From positions 3,100,001 to 3,164,000 of the forward strand of contig NZ_CP094984.1 of the NCBI RefSeq assembly GCF_022869865.1: a DNA stretch of 64,000 bases. Reading direction: 5' to 3'. Under the pieces are notes generated by a model. It saw nothing but the letters and a program-made list of their open reading frames with translations, was not told the origin of the DNA and made no database searches. This document shows, one piece after another, positions 49,946 to 58,220 of the stretch (position 1 is its first letter; each line of letters starts with the position of its first letter). Source of the stretch: Arthrobacter zhangbolii. GTDB taxonomy: Bacteria; Actinomycetota; Actinomycetes; Actinomycetales; Micrococcaceae. The position numbers were made by a program, and so were the translations under genes.

Positions 49946-51301
49946 ATGATTGATCTGGTAATACTGCTGGTGCTGGTAATCGGCATTGTCTTTGTCACGG
50001 CAAAGCTGAAAATCTCGCCTTTCCTGGCACTTCTCGGGGCGGCCTTCATTGGCGCATTCGCTTTCCGGCTGCCCGTTGAGGAAATCATTCCGACCATTAC
50101 CACCGCGTTCGGAAACACCATGGGCAATATTGGCCTGGTGATCCTGTTCGGCACGATGATCGGCGTGATCCTGGAACGTTCCGGCGGAGCGATTGCCATG
50201 GCCGATGCGCTCATCAAGGTACTGGGCACGCGCTTCCCCACCCTGACCATGAGCATCATCGGCTACATTGTCTCGATTCCGGTGTTCTGCGATTCCGGCT
50301 ACATCATCCTCAACTCGCTGAAAAAGGCCATGGCGGAGCGGGCCAAGGTGTCCCTGGTGGCCATGTCCATCGCCCTGATGACCGGCCTGTACGCCACGCA
50401 CACCATGGTCCCGCCCACACCCGGGCCGCTGGCTGCGGCGTCCAACCTGAACGTGGTGGACAGCCTGGGCCTGCTGATCGGCCTGGGCCTGGTGGTGGCC
50501 GCAGTATCCGCCGGCGCCGCACTGCTCTTTGCCAACCGCTTCCTGAAGAAGGACGTGGAGCTGCTCCCGGTTCCCGCCGAAGAGGCGGATGTCAGCTATG
50601 AAGACCTGAAAACGCAGTACGGCAAACTGCCGAGCGGCTTTATGGCGTTCCTGCCGATCCTGCTGCCGATCCTGCTGATCTGCCTGTCCTCCATCACCAA
50701 GCTGCCCGGCGCACCGATGGGCGACGGCGGCCTGGCCGCCACCCTCACGTTCATCGGCACGCCCGTCATCGCCCTGGCCTTCGGTCTGGTGGCAGCCGTG
50801 TTCCTGCTCCAGGGCAAGGGCAAGCTGGCCACCTTCAACACCAACATCACCGACTCCATTGTGCTGGCCGCTCCCATCCTGCTGATCACCAGCGCCGGTG
50901 CGGCCTTTGGCGGAGTGCTGGGCAAGAGCCCGATCACGTCCTTCCTCTCCGACAACCTCGCCACGCTGGGCCTGGGCATCGCCGTGCCGTTCGTCATTTC
51001 CGCCGCGCTGAAGACCGCCCAGGGCTCCTCCACGGTGGCCATGGTGACCACCTCGGCCATGCTGCTGCCGCTGCTGGAGCCCCTGGGCCTGGCTACGGGC
51101 GCGGGTCCGGTGCTGGCGGTTTTGGCCATCGGCGCCGGAGCCATGGTGGTCTCCCACGCCAATGACTCCTACTTCTGGGTGGTGTCCCAGTTCAGCCGGA
51201 TCCCCACGGCCACGGCCTACCGCACGCTGACGCCTGCCACCGCGGTGCAGGGTTTTGCCGGCTTCGGCGCCGTCTGGGTGCTGAGCCTGTTTATGATCTG
51301 A
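49946..51301 (+). CDS. GntP-family gluconate/glycerate:H+ symporter
   Basis: 451 residues, about twelve membrane helices, GntP family. Signature segments are VFCDSGYIILNSLKKAMAER (about 112-131) and MVPPTPGPLAAAS. The C-terminal half has AALKTAQGSSTVAMVTTSAM, a family hallmark. The TAAAGGAACCCC sequence supplies the ribosome binding site. Next to glycerate kinase, glycerate is the probable substrate, although gluconate permeases of this family take several aldonates. Confidence 0.92.
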   Translation: MIDLVILLVLVIGIVFVTAKLKISPFLALLGAAFIGAFAFRLPVEEIIPTITTAFGNTMGNIGLVILFGTMIGVILERSGGAIAMADALIKVLGTRFPTLTMSIIGYIVSIPVFCDSGYIILNSLKKAMAERAKVSLVAMSIALMTGLYATHTMVPPTPGPLAAASNLNVVDSLGLLIGLGLVVAAVSAGAALLFANRFLKKDVELLPVPAEEADVSYEDLKTQYGKLPSGFMAFLPILLPILLICLSSITKLPGAPMGDGGLAATLTFIGTPVIALAFGLVAAVFLLQGKGKLATFNTNITDSIVLAAPILLITSAGAAFGGVLGKSPITSFLSDNLATLGLGIAVPFVISAALKTAQGSSTVAMVTTSAMLLPLLEPLGLATGAGPVLAVLAIGAGAMVVSHANDSYFWVVSQFSRIPTATAYRTLTPATAVQGFAGFGAVWVLSLFMI

Positions 51302-51462
51302 TCCCCTGACGCTGCGGCGGGCTGCCCTCCGGCCGGGGAAAAGTGCCCCGGCGGGGTACCCACCCGAACGCTGCGGGTCCATACTTCTGCCGTAGCGGGT
51401 GCCGGGTCTCTCTTCCGGCACCCGGTCCCGGCGGCGGACGCCGCAAACGGATGGGAGCGGAT

Positions 51463-52929
51463 ATGGCCATCACTTCAGGCGGGAAAGGTTCAGTCCTGCG
51501 GCGGAAGCCGATTGACGACGTCGACGACGAAAAAACCGGCAACAAACTCTTCAAGAGCCTGGGGTTGTGGCAACTGACGGCCATCGGCGTGGGCGGCATT
51601 ATCGGCATCGGCATTTTCACCCTTGCCGGGCTGGTGGCCAACGGCGGCCCGGACGCCTCACCGGTGGGCCCCGCCGTGTTGATTTCCTTCCTCGTGGCGG
51701 GTCTGGCCAGTGCCGCGGCTGCCATGTCCTATGCCGAATTCGCCGGCATGGTGCCGCGTGCCGGTTCCGCCTACACCTACGGTTACGTGGCCCTGGGCGA
51801 ACTCATCGGCTGGTTCATCGGCTGGGACCTGCTGCTGGAATACACCGCCATTGTGGCTGTGGTGGCAATTGGCATTTCAGGTTATTTCACCGAGTTTCTC
51901 GCCGGGTTCGGCATTGACATGCCGGTGTGGATGCAGGGCACCGGGGACACCGTGGAGGGCGGGGTGATCAACCTGCCCGCCGCCGTCGTCTGCCTGTTCA
52001 TCACCTGGATCCTGAGCCGCGGAACCAAGACCTTCGGCCGCTTCGAGCTGGTGGCGGTGGGCCTGAAGGTGCTGCTGATCCTGTTCATTGTCGGGTTGGG
52101 TATCTTCTACATCAACACGGATAACTACACCCCGTTTATGCCCAGCGGTTTCGGGGCGGTCTTCACCGGCGCCGCCACCGTGTTCTTCGCGGTGTTCGGC
52201 TATGACGCCATGAGTACTGCCGCCGAGGAAGCCAAGGACGGCAAAAAGCACATGCCCAAGGCCATCCTGCTGTCCCTGGCCGTGGCCATGGTGCTGTACG
52301 TACTGGCCACACTGGTGCTCACCGGAATGCAGAACTACCGCGACATCAGCCCCACCGCGGGGTTCGCGTCCGCGTTCCAGTCCGCCGGCCTGCCCGTCAT
52401 TGCCACGGTGATTTCCGCCTTTGCCGTCCTCTCCATCCTCACTGTGATGCTCACCTTCCTGCTGGGTGTAACCCGGGTCTGGTTCTCCATGAGCCGTGAC
52501 GGGCTGCTGCCCGGCTGGTTCGCCGGCACGGACAGGCACGGCACACCGCAGCGGGTGACCTGGATAGCCGGCGGCGCCTCGGCCCTGCTCGCCGGGTTCT
52601 TCCCCATCCGCGCCGTTGCCGACCTGACCAACATCGGCATCCTCGCTGCCTTCGTAGTGGTCTGCGTAGCCGTGATTGTGCTGCGCTACCGCCAGCCCGA
52701 TGCGCCGCGGGAATTCCGGCTGCCGCTGATGCCCTGGGTACCCGCCTTCGGCGTCCTCGCATCAGGATTCCTGATGCTGCAGCTGCACTGGGAAACCTGG
52801 CTGCGCTTCGGTATCTGGCTGCTCATCGGGATGCTCATTTACGGGTTCTACGGGTACCGCCACTCCCTGCTGAATCCCAACAGTCCGCGACTGCGGCAGG
52901 TGCGGCCGGATCCGCAGCCGGAAGGCTGA
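51463..52929 (+). CDS. Amino-acid permease, cationic amino acid transporter-like (APC family)
   Basis: 488 residues, twelve membrane helices, starting at the ATG 51463 with GGGAG seven bases upstream. Family motif GIGVGGIIGIGIFTLAG-like sequence (AIGVGGIIGIGIFTLAGLVA) near residue 40 and the FFAVFGYDAMSTAAEEAKDGKK loop near 250 match the CAT/YfnA-type group. It imports amino acids by proton symport. The exact substrate is unknown. No link to the glycerate genes is implied. Confidence 0.92.
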   Translation: MAITSGGKGSVLRRKPIDDVDDEKTGNKLFKSLGLWQLTAIGVGGIIGIGIFTLAGLVANGGPDASPVGPAVLISFLVAGLASAAAAMSYAEFAGMVPRAGSAYTYGYVALGELIGWFIGWDLLLEYTAIVAVVAIGISGYFTEFLAGFGIDMPVWMQGTGDTVEGGVINLPAAVVCLFITWILSRGTKTFGRFELVAVGLKVLLILFIVGLGIFYINTDNYTPFMPSGFGAVFTGAATVFFAVFGYDAMSTAAEEAKDGKKHMPKAILLSLAVAMVLYVLATLVLTGMQNYRDISPTAGFASAFQSAGLPVIATVISAFAVLSILTVMLTFLLGVTRVWFSMSRDGLLPGWFAGTDRHGTPQRVTWIAGGASALLAGFFPIRAVADLTNIGILAAFVVVCVAVIVLRYRQPDAPREFRLPLMPWVPAFGVLASGFLMLQLHWETWLRFGIWLLIGMLIYGFYGYRHSLLNPNSPRLRQVRPDPQPEG

Positions 52930-53045
52930 CCGGCACACGCCCGCAACACGGCGAACGGGCGCACATCCTATCCGCCATTTCGGTAAAAACCGGCTATTAT
53001 CTGCATTAGGTCCGCATTTGGACATTAGTTGGGGAGAACAACCGA

Positions 53046-53471
53046 ATGGGCAGTCAGTCTCAGGCCATGCCTTCTGCGCGGAGGCGGTCCACCATGCTTT
53101 ACCGCCGGGCACGCAGCGGGCTCGTGCTGATCGCTGTTTTCTGGCTCTGGATGCTGATCGGCGCCGCAGACTTCATCGCCTCCCTCTTCGAGTCTCCCTT
53201 CCACGCCGCCCTGGCCCTGTACGGGCTGGGGGCACTCACCCTGGTGTCATTGCTCTTCCTCCCCATCTGTATTGCCTACCTGGTCCTGAACCGCCCTGTG
53301 TCCACTGCCCGGAACGCTTCGATGGTGCAGACGGCGGAAAACGCGGCACACAGCGACGAGGCCGGGCACGGGCTGGCACCGGTAATCCGCATGATGCCGC
53401 GCCGCGCCGTGGCCCGCGGAACGGACCTGACCAACCGTGCGGCCGCCAAGTGGCGGGACCTCGCCTCCTAG
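53046..53471 (+). CDS. Hypothetical two-helix membrane protein
   Basis: 141 residues, GGGGAG nine bases before the ATG. Basic N-terminus, then hydrophobic segments at about 27-50 and 60-85 (ALYGLGALTLVSLLFLPICI), then a cytoplasmic C-terminal half with a His/Met-rich loop and an Arg-rich end. No family recognised. Confidence 0.72.
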   Translation: MGSQSQAMPSARRRSTMLYRRARSGLVLIAVFWLWMLIGAADFIASLFESPFHAALALYGLGALTLVSLLFLPICIAYLVLNRPVSTARNASMVQTAENAAHSDEAGHGLAPVIRMMPRRAVARGTDLTNRAAAKWRDLAS

Positions 53472-53531
53472 CACCTGCAGGGCCAGGCGGCCCCGCCCGG
53501 GAATGTCAGTGCCGGTTGCCAGAGTGGAGGC

Positions 53532-53849
53532 ATGCGTTCCTCCGAGACCTCCCGTTCCGTCCTGACGGCTTCCACTGCCGCCGTTGTTCCCGCCGGACCC
53601 GTCACCCACGCCCATTACCGGCGGGAGCCGTATGTCCGGTGCCGCACGGCCAGCGGCACCGTTGACGCCAAAGCGGCGGCCTGGACACGGACGCACGTCC
53701 TCCTGCACTGGATCGACGACGACGGGCTGGCGCACAATCGGTGGACTCCCGCCGCTACGGTGCACCGGATCCCGCGGGATGACTCCGCCTGGCGTGATCC
53801 CTACGACGACTTCCGCTTCTACTACCGTCCGGTCCCTGCTGCTGCCTGA
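53532..53849 (+). CDS. Hypothetical small soluble protein
   Basis: 105 residues. The body has aromatic and charged residues (VLLHWIDDDGLAHNRWTPAATVHRI) with the look of a small beta-rich fold. The ATG at 53532 is preceded by CAGAGT six bases upstream. GGAGG directly before the start is too close for a normal ribosome binding site, so a leaderless message is possible. Function unknown. Confidence 0.68.
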   Translation: MRSSETSRSVLTASTAAVVPAGPVTHAHYRREPYVRCRTASGTVDAKAAAWTRTHVLLHWIDDDGLAHNRWTPAATVHRIPRDDSAWRDPYDDFRFYYRPVPAAA

Positions 53850-53977
53850 GCGTCCGCCGGACAGCCGGTGGACGCGATCCCATGCCGGAGGCCCCCGCCC
53901 GGGCGCACACTCTTGACGCCGGCCCGCCCGCGGGGGCTGATGGACGTACGCAGACGGACATAAGGTGGCGGGGCTGA

Positions 53978-54340
53978 GTGGATTTCCAGCATGTGATCGA
54001 GGCCGTGGGGCAGGTAATGGACCTGGCAGGCGTGGCGGCCATTGTGTTGGGTGCCCTGGCCGCCACCGTTGCAGCGGCGGCGGCGGCTCTGCAGCACCGC
54101 GGGCCGGTATACGAGGAATACCGCCAGCGGCTGGGCCGAAGCATTCTGCTGGGGCTGGAGCTGCTGGTCGCGGCGGACATCATCCGTACCGTGGCGGTTA
54201 CCCCCACTTTCGAATCGGTGGGGATACTGGCCGTCATCGTGCTTATCCGCACTTTTCTGAGCTATTCCCTGCAGCTGGAAGTCACCGGATATCTCCCGTG
54301 GAAACGCCCTGCCGTAACCGGTAACGAAACGAAAAAATAA
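53978..54340 (+). CDS. DUF1622 family membrane protein
   Basis: 120 residues, GTG start. Three membrane helices and the family end segment LIRTFLSYSLQLEVTG. The region RRLGRSILLGLELLVAADIIRTV-like (ILLGLELLVAADIIRTVAV) is the conserved core. Role unknown. It sits in a row of small membrane proteins. Confidence 0.82.
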   Translation: MDFQHVIEAVGQVMDLAGVAAIVLGALAATVAAAAAALQHRGPVYEEYRQRLGRSILLGLELLVAADIIRTVAVTPTFESVGILAVIVLIRTFLSYSLQLEVTGYLPWKRPAVTGNETKK

Positions 54341-54401
54341 ACGTTCAACAAACACGAGGCGGGCCCTTGACTTCTACTCCGGAGCAAATATCGTTCTCGG
54401 C

Positions 54402-54890
54402 ATGATCAATCCAGTCTCGATTCTTCCGTCTGTTCTTTCTGCCTCCGAATTCGGCACAACCACCACGGAGACCACCGTTGGGGCCGGTGCACTGTTTGGC
54501 TCCATGCTTGTCTTCGGCGTCATTGGCATAGTCCTGGGCGGACTAGCCATGATGGGCATGTTCAAGAAGGCCGGGCGCAAGCCCTGGGAAGCCTTTGTGC
54601 CCGTGTATGCCCAGGTGCTGCTCTTCCGCATCGCCGGCATGTCCGGCTGGTGGTTCCTCGCCATGCTGGTGCCGGTCCTGAACCTCGTGGCCCTGGTGCT
54701 GTTGTCCATCAACCTTGCAAAGGTCTTCGGCCAGACAGCCATCATGGCGGTCCTGCTGTTCCTTTTCGGCACCATCATGTACTTCTACCTTTCCTACAGC
54801 TCGGTCCGTTACTTTGGCCCGCAGGCCACCAAGGGTCCGTTTGGCCAGGCCAGCAACCCCGGCCAGCCGTCCTACGCACCGCAGGCCTAA
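54402..54890 (+). CDS. DUF5684 family membrane protein
   Basis: 162 residues with four membrane helices and the DUF5684 landmarks MFKKAGRKPWEAFVPVYAQ and LLFRIAGMSGWWFLAM, which resemble the membrane part of signal-peptidase-associated proteins. The C-terminal tail is Pro/Gly-rich. No catalytic residue for a protease is visible. A terminator hairpin follows at 54911. Confidence 0.82.
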   Translation: MINPVSILPSVLSASEFGTTTTETTVGAGALFGSMLVFGVIGIVLGGLAMMGMFKKAGRKPWEAFVPVYAQVLLFRIAGMSGWWFLAMLVPVLNLVALVLLSINLAKVFGQTAIMAVLLFLFGTIMYFYLSYSSVRYFGPQATKGPFGQASNPGQPSYAPQA

Positions 54891-54910
54891 CCCCTTCCCT
54901 ACCAACCGAT

Positions 54911-54942
54911 CGAAGGCGTGTACCGGAAGGTGCACGCCTTCG
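54911..54942 (+). terminator. Hairpin terminator after the DUF5684 gene
   Basis: CGAAGGCGTG (54911-54920) is the exact reverse complement of CACGCCTTCG (54933-54942), a 10-bp stem with a 12-base loop, 21 bases past the stop codon. No T-tract. Confidence 0.55.
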
Positions 54943-55052
54943 GCGTATCCGGAACCGTTCCCGGGGATGTTCCAACGGGGTTGTTCCGGCCGGGGTGTTC
55001 CGGGGCTGAGGCAACCGATTTCACCGGCGTGGAGGCACTCCCGCAATAATTG

Positions 55053-55071
55053 TTAGGCATGCCGAACTTAA
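55053..55071. promoter_or_regulatory. Candidate DtxR/MntR operator upstream of mntH
   Basis: TTAGGCATGCCGAACTTAA matches the 19-bp DtxR/IdeR/MntR palindrome pattern (TTAGGTTAGSCTAACCTAA) in its outer bases TTAGG and CTTAA. It overlaps the expected -35 region of the promoter whose -10 is TAGGTT at 55077-55082, six bases before the ATG. Manganese-dependent repression of mntH is the expected role. Confidence 0.5.
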
Positions 55072-55088
55072 ACTGCTAGGTTGCTGTC

Positions 55089-56357
55089 ATGGCTCGCGCT
55101 CAGATGACCCCCACCGCCCCAGGCACCCGTCCGCAACCACCCACCCGGCCGCGCAATATCCTCTTGCTTCTCGGCCCGGCACTCGTAGCCGGCGTCGCCT
55201 ACCTGGACCCCGGCAACGTTGCCAGCAACATGACCGCCGGCGCCAAGTTTGGCTACCTGCTTGTCTGGGTGGTGGTGGTCGGCAACATCATGGCCTGGCT
55301 CATCCAGTACCTCTCCGCCAAGCTGGGGCTGGTCACCGGACGCAGCCTGCCCGAACTGCTGGGTGAGCGGATCGGGCGGAAGCCGGCCCGGCGGCTGTAC
55401 TGGCTGCAGGCCGAACTTGTGGCAATGGCCACCGACGTGGCCGAAGTTATTGGCGGCGCCGTGGCCCTCTGGCTGCTCTTTGACCTGCCCCTGCTGCTGG
55501 GCGGGATCATCACCGGAGTCATTTCCATGGTGGTGCTCCAGCTGCAGAACACCGGCAGGCAGCGCGGCTTCGAGTACGTGATTGTGACCATGATGGCCGT
55601 TATTGCCGTCGGTTTCACCGCCGGTGTCTTCATCAGTCCGCCGGACGGTTCCTCACTGGTCGAGGGCCTGGTGCCCCGCTTTGAAGGCAGCGAGTCTGTG
55701 CTGCTTGCCGCCTCGATCCTCGGGGCCACGGTCATGCCGCACGCCATCTACGCGCATTCGGCCCTCACCCGGGACCGTTTCCCGCAGCGCTCCGCCACGC
55801 TGACCACACCCCGGCTGATCAAGGCCACCAAGTGGGACGTCACCATAGCCCTTGCGGTAGCGGGCTCGGTCAACCTCGCCATCCTGCTGCTGGCCGCCAG
55901 TTCCCTGCAGGGCGTGGAGGGCACCGATTCGCTCGAGGGCGCCCATGCCGCCATCGGCGCTTCCCTGGGCGGCGCGGTGGCGACGCTGTTCGCCGTCGGC
56001 CTGCTGGCCTCCGGCCTGGCCTCGACATCGGTGGGTGCCTATGCCGGCGCCGAGATCATGCAGGGGCTGCTGAAGGTCCGCATCCCCATGCTCCTGCGCC
56101 GCCTGATCACGCTGCTGCCTGCACTGGCGATCCTCGCCGTCGGCATCGACCCCACCTGGGCGCTGATCCTGAGCCAGGTGATCCTTTCCTTCGGTATTCC
56201 GTTTGCGCTGATCCCGCTGGTCTGGCTCACCGCGCAGCGGGGACTGATGGGCGCGTACCGGAACCACTGGGTGACCACGGCGCTGGGAGTGGTGGTCTCC
56301 GTGCTGCTGGTGGGACTGAATGTCACCCTGCTGGTGCTGACTTTCACCGGCGCCTAG
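55089..56357 (+). CDS. mntH: Nramp-family divalent metal (manganese) transporter
   Basis: 422 residues, eleven membrane helices. The metal-binding TM1 motif is AYLDPGNVASNMTAGAKFG and the TM6 motif ATVMPHAIYAHSAL. These carry the Asp-Pro-Gly-Asn and Met residues of manganese/iron carriers driven by protons. The start has TAGGTT six bases upstream and a candidate DtxR-family operator. It ends 18 bases before the convergent trxB. Confidence 0.94.
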   Translation: MARAQMTPTAPGTRPQPPTRPRNILLLLGPALVAGVAYLDPGNVASNMTAGAKFGYLLVWVVVVGNIMAWLIQYLSAKLGLVTGRSLPELLGERIGRKPARRLYWLQAELVAMATDVAEVIGGAVALWLLFDLPLLLGGIITGVISMVVLQLQNTGRQRGFEYVIVTMMAVIAVGFTAGVFISPPDGSSLVEGLVPRFEGSESVLLAASILGATVMPHAIYAHSALTRDRFPQRSATLTTPRLIKATKWDVTIALAVAGSVNLAILLLAASSLQGVEGTDSLEGAHAAIGASLGGAVATLFAVGLLASGLASTSVGAYAGAEIMQGLLKVRIPMLLRRLITLLPALAILAVGIDPTWALILSQVILSFGIPFALIPLVWLTAQRGLMGAYRNHWVTTALGVVVSVLLVGLNVTLLVLTFTGA

Positions 56358-56374
56358 TTCTACCAGGAGCGGCG

Positions 56375-57352
56375 CTATCCGTTGAGCGAGCCTTCCACCA
56401 GGGCAGTGGCGATGCTGTCGGCGTCGGCAACAGCGGCAAGATACCGTTCGGCGTCCAGTGCCGCGGAGCAGCCGGTCCCGGCTGCGGTGATGGCCTGCCG
56501 GTAACGGTGGTCCACCGCATCCCCGCAGGCGAACACCCCGTCCAGGTTGGTCTGCGTGGTGGGCGCCGCCACCCTGATGTATCCGTTCTCATCCAGCTCC
56601 ACCTGACCCGCCAGCAGATCCGTCCGCGGAGCATGCCCGATGGCCACGAAAATTCCCTGGGCCGGAAGCTCGCGGGTGGCCCCGGTGACGGTGTCGGTTA
56701 GCGTCAGTCCGGTGACCTTGTCCTCACCGTGGATCGCGGTGACCTCAGAGTTGAATTCAAAGCGGATTTTGGCGTGGTCCCGCGCCCGCTGGGCCATAAT
56801 GCGCGAGGCCCGCAGGGTGTCTCGCCGTACGACGACGGTCACGGAGTCCCCGAAGCGGGTCAGGAACAGTGCTTCCTCCATGGCTGAGTCCCCGCCGCCG
56901 ACCACAACAATGGCCTGGTTGCGGAAGAAGAACCCGTCACATGTGGCACACCAGGAGATGCCGCGGCCGTTGAGTTTCTTCTCCTCCGGCAGACCGAGTT
57001 CCTTGTACACCGAGCCGGTGGCGAGGATAACGCAGCGGGCCTTGTAGCTTTGCCCGTTTCCCCCGGCCACCTTCTTGGTGTGCCCGGCAAGATCCACCGA
57101 CACGGCGTCGTCGTACTCCACCACGGCACCGAACTTCTCCGCCTGCCTGCGCAGGTTTTCCATGAGGTCCGGGCCCTGGATGCCGTCGGCAAAGCCCGGA
57201 AAGTTTTCCACCTCGGTGGTGTTCATCAGGGCCCCTCCGGCCGTGACGGACCCGGCCAGGATGCGCGGCTTCAGCCCGGCACGTGCGGCGTAGATGCCCG
57301 CGGTGTAGCCCGCCGGACCGGATCCGATGATCAGTACGGAATCGGTGCCCAT
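56375..57352 (-). CDS. trxB: Thioredoxin reductase
   Basis: 325 residues. The FAD-binding turn is GSGPAGYTAGIYAARAG (11-27), the redox disulfide WCATCDGFF (about 142-150) and the NADPH fold VVVGGGDSAMEEALFL. Near the end FACGDAVDHRYRQAITAAGTG closes the FAD domain. It reduces thioredoxin with NADPH in the cytoplasm. No thioredoxin gene lies next to it, unlike the usual trxB-trxA pair near the origin. Confidence 0.95.
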   Translation of the reverse strand: MGTDSVLIIGSGPAGYTAGIYAARAGLKPRILAGSVTAGGALMNTTEVENFPGFADGIQGPDLMENLRRQAEKFGAVVEYDDAVSVDLAGHTKKVAGGNGQSYKARCVILATGSVYKELGLPEEKKLNGRGISWCATCDGFFFRNQAIVVVGGGDSAMEEALFLTRFGDSVTVVVRRDTLRASRIMAQRARDHAKIRFEFNSEVTAIHGEDKVTGLTLTDTVTGATRELPAQGIFVAIGHAPRTDLLAGQVELDENGYIRVAAPTTQTNLDGVFACGDAVDHRYRQAITAAGTGCSAALDAERYLAAVADADSIATALVEGSLNG

Positions 57353-57467
57353 TTCAGTGTCCCTTTCCGGTGCCGCCGCGGGGTTTCTTCAAGTCTGGCG
57401 GGGATCAGGTTAGGGTCGTAACCCCGGACGCAGATAAGCGGTATCGGAACCGGCAAAGGAGCCAGCA

Positions 57468-58007
57468 TTGGCAGCGGCACTCAAGAGCATCCAGCTGATC
57501 CAGCTTCCCCGCGGGGTAATCGACGCGTTGGCGGCGGGCGATCTGGACGGCGCCAACCGTCAGGCACCTCTGGAACTGACCGAGCATTTCTCCCGGGACC
57601 GCCAGCCGCTGTGGCGGATCCGCAGTGCCCAGCTTCAGGAGCACCCCGGCGACGCTGTCTGGATCACCCGGGCCGTTTACGATCCCGAGCTGCGGCGGGC
57701 TGTGGGACTGGCCGGGTTTCACGGGCCGCCCGACGATGCCGGGATGGTGGAAGTGGGATATTCGGTGGACCCGGCGTACCGGCGGCAGGGTTATGCCCGG
57801 GCCGCTTTGGAGGCGCTGCTGGCCGTTGCCGCGCAGGAACCCTCCATCCACATAGTCCGGGCCACCATCAGCCCGGATAATGAAGCGTCCCGCCGGCTGG
57901 TGGAACAGTACGGTTTCGTGGCCAACGGCGAGCAGTGGGATGACGAGGACGGGCTGGAGATCATTTACGAGGTGGACACCGGCGGGTCGGCTGGCTCAGG
58001 CGGCTGA
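57468..58007 (+). CDS. GNAT family N-acetyltransferase
   Basis: 179 residues from a TTG start at 57468 with AAAGGAG seven bases upstream. The acetyl-CoA pyrophosphate loop is YRRQGYARAAL near residue 105 and the RimJ/RimL-like end is NEASRRLVEQYGFVANGEQWDDEDG. Acceptor unknown. A stem (GACCGGC at 58039-58045 with GCCGGTC at 58053-58059) past the stop codon probably terminates it. Confidence 0.88.
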   Translation: MAAALKSIQLIQLPRGVIDALAAGDLDGANRQAPLELTEHFSRDRQPLWRIRSAQLQEHPGDAVWITRAVYDPELRRAVGLAGFHGPPDDAGMVEVGYSVDPAYRRQGYARAALEALLAVAAQEPSIHIVRATISPDNEASRRLVEQYGFVANGEQWDDEDGLEIIYEVDTGGSAGSGG

Positions 58008-58038
58008 CGGCGCAGGCTCTGGAGCGGGGCTGCCGGGT

Positions 58039-58059
58039 GACCGGCGGCGGCGGCCGGTC
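58039..58059 (+). terminator. Hairpin downstream of the GNAT gene
   Basis: GACCGGC and its reverse complement GCCGGTC form a 7-bp GC stem with a 7-base loop, 32 bases past the stop codon. Further on, TTTTCGGTC (58161-58169) and GACCGAAAA (58200-58208) form a separate inverted repeat before the HNH gene. Confidence 0.45.
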
Positions 58060-58220
58060 GAGTACGCCGCTGGCGGCGCCGTGTGCGACGACGGCGGCCA
58101 GCTGACTACGCAGCCCGACGGCGGATTCAAAGTAAGTAGGTTGCTCCTAAAGACAGGTATTTTTCGGTCAACGACGAACGGTTTTTCGGCTCATTTCGGG
58201 ACCGAAAATGTCAGTGCCGG

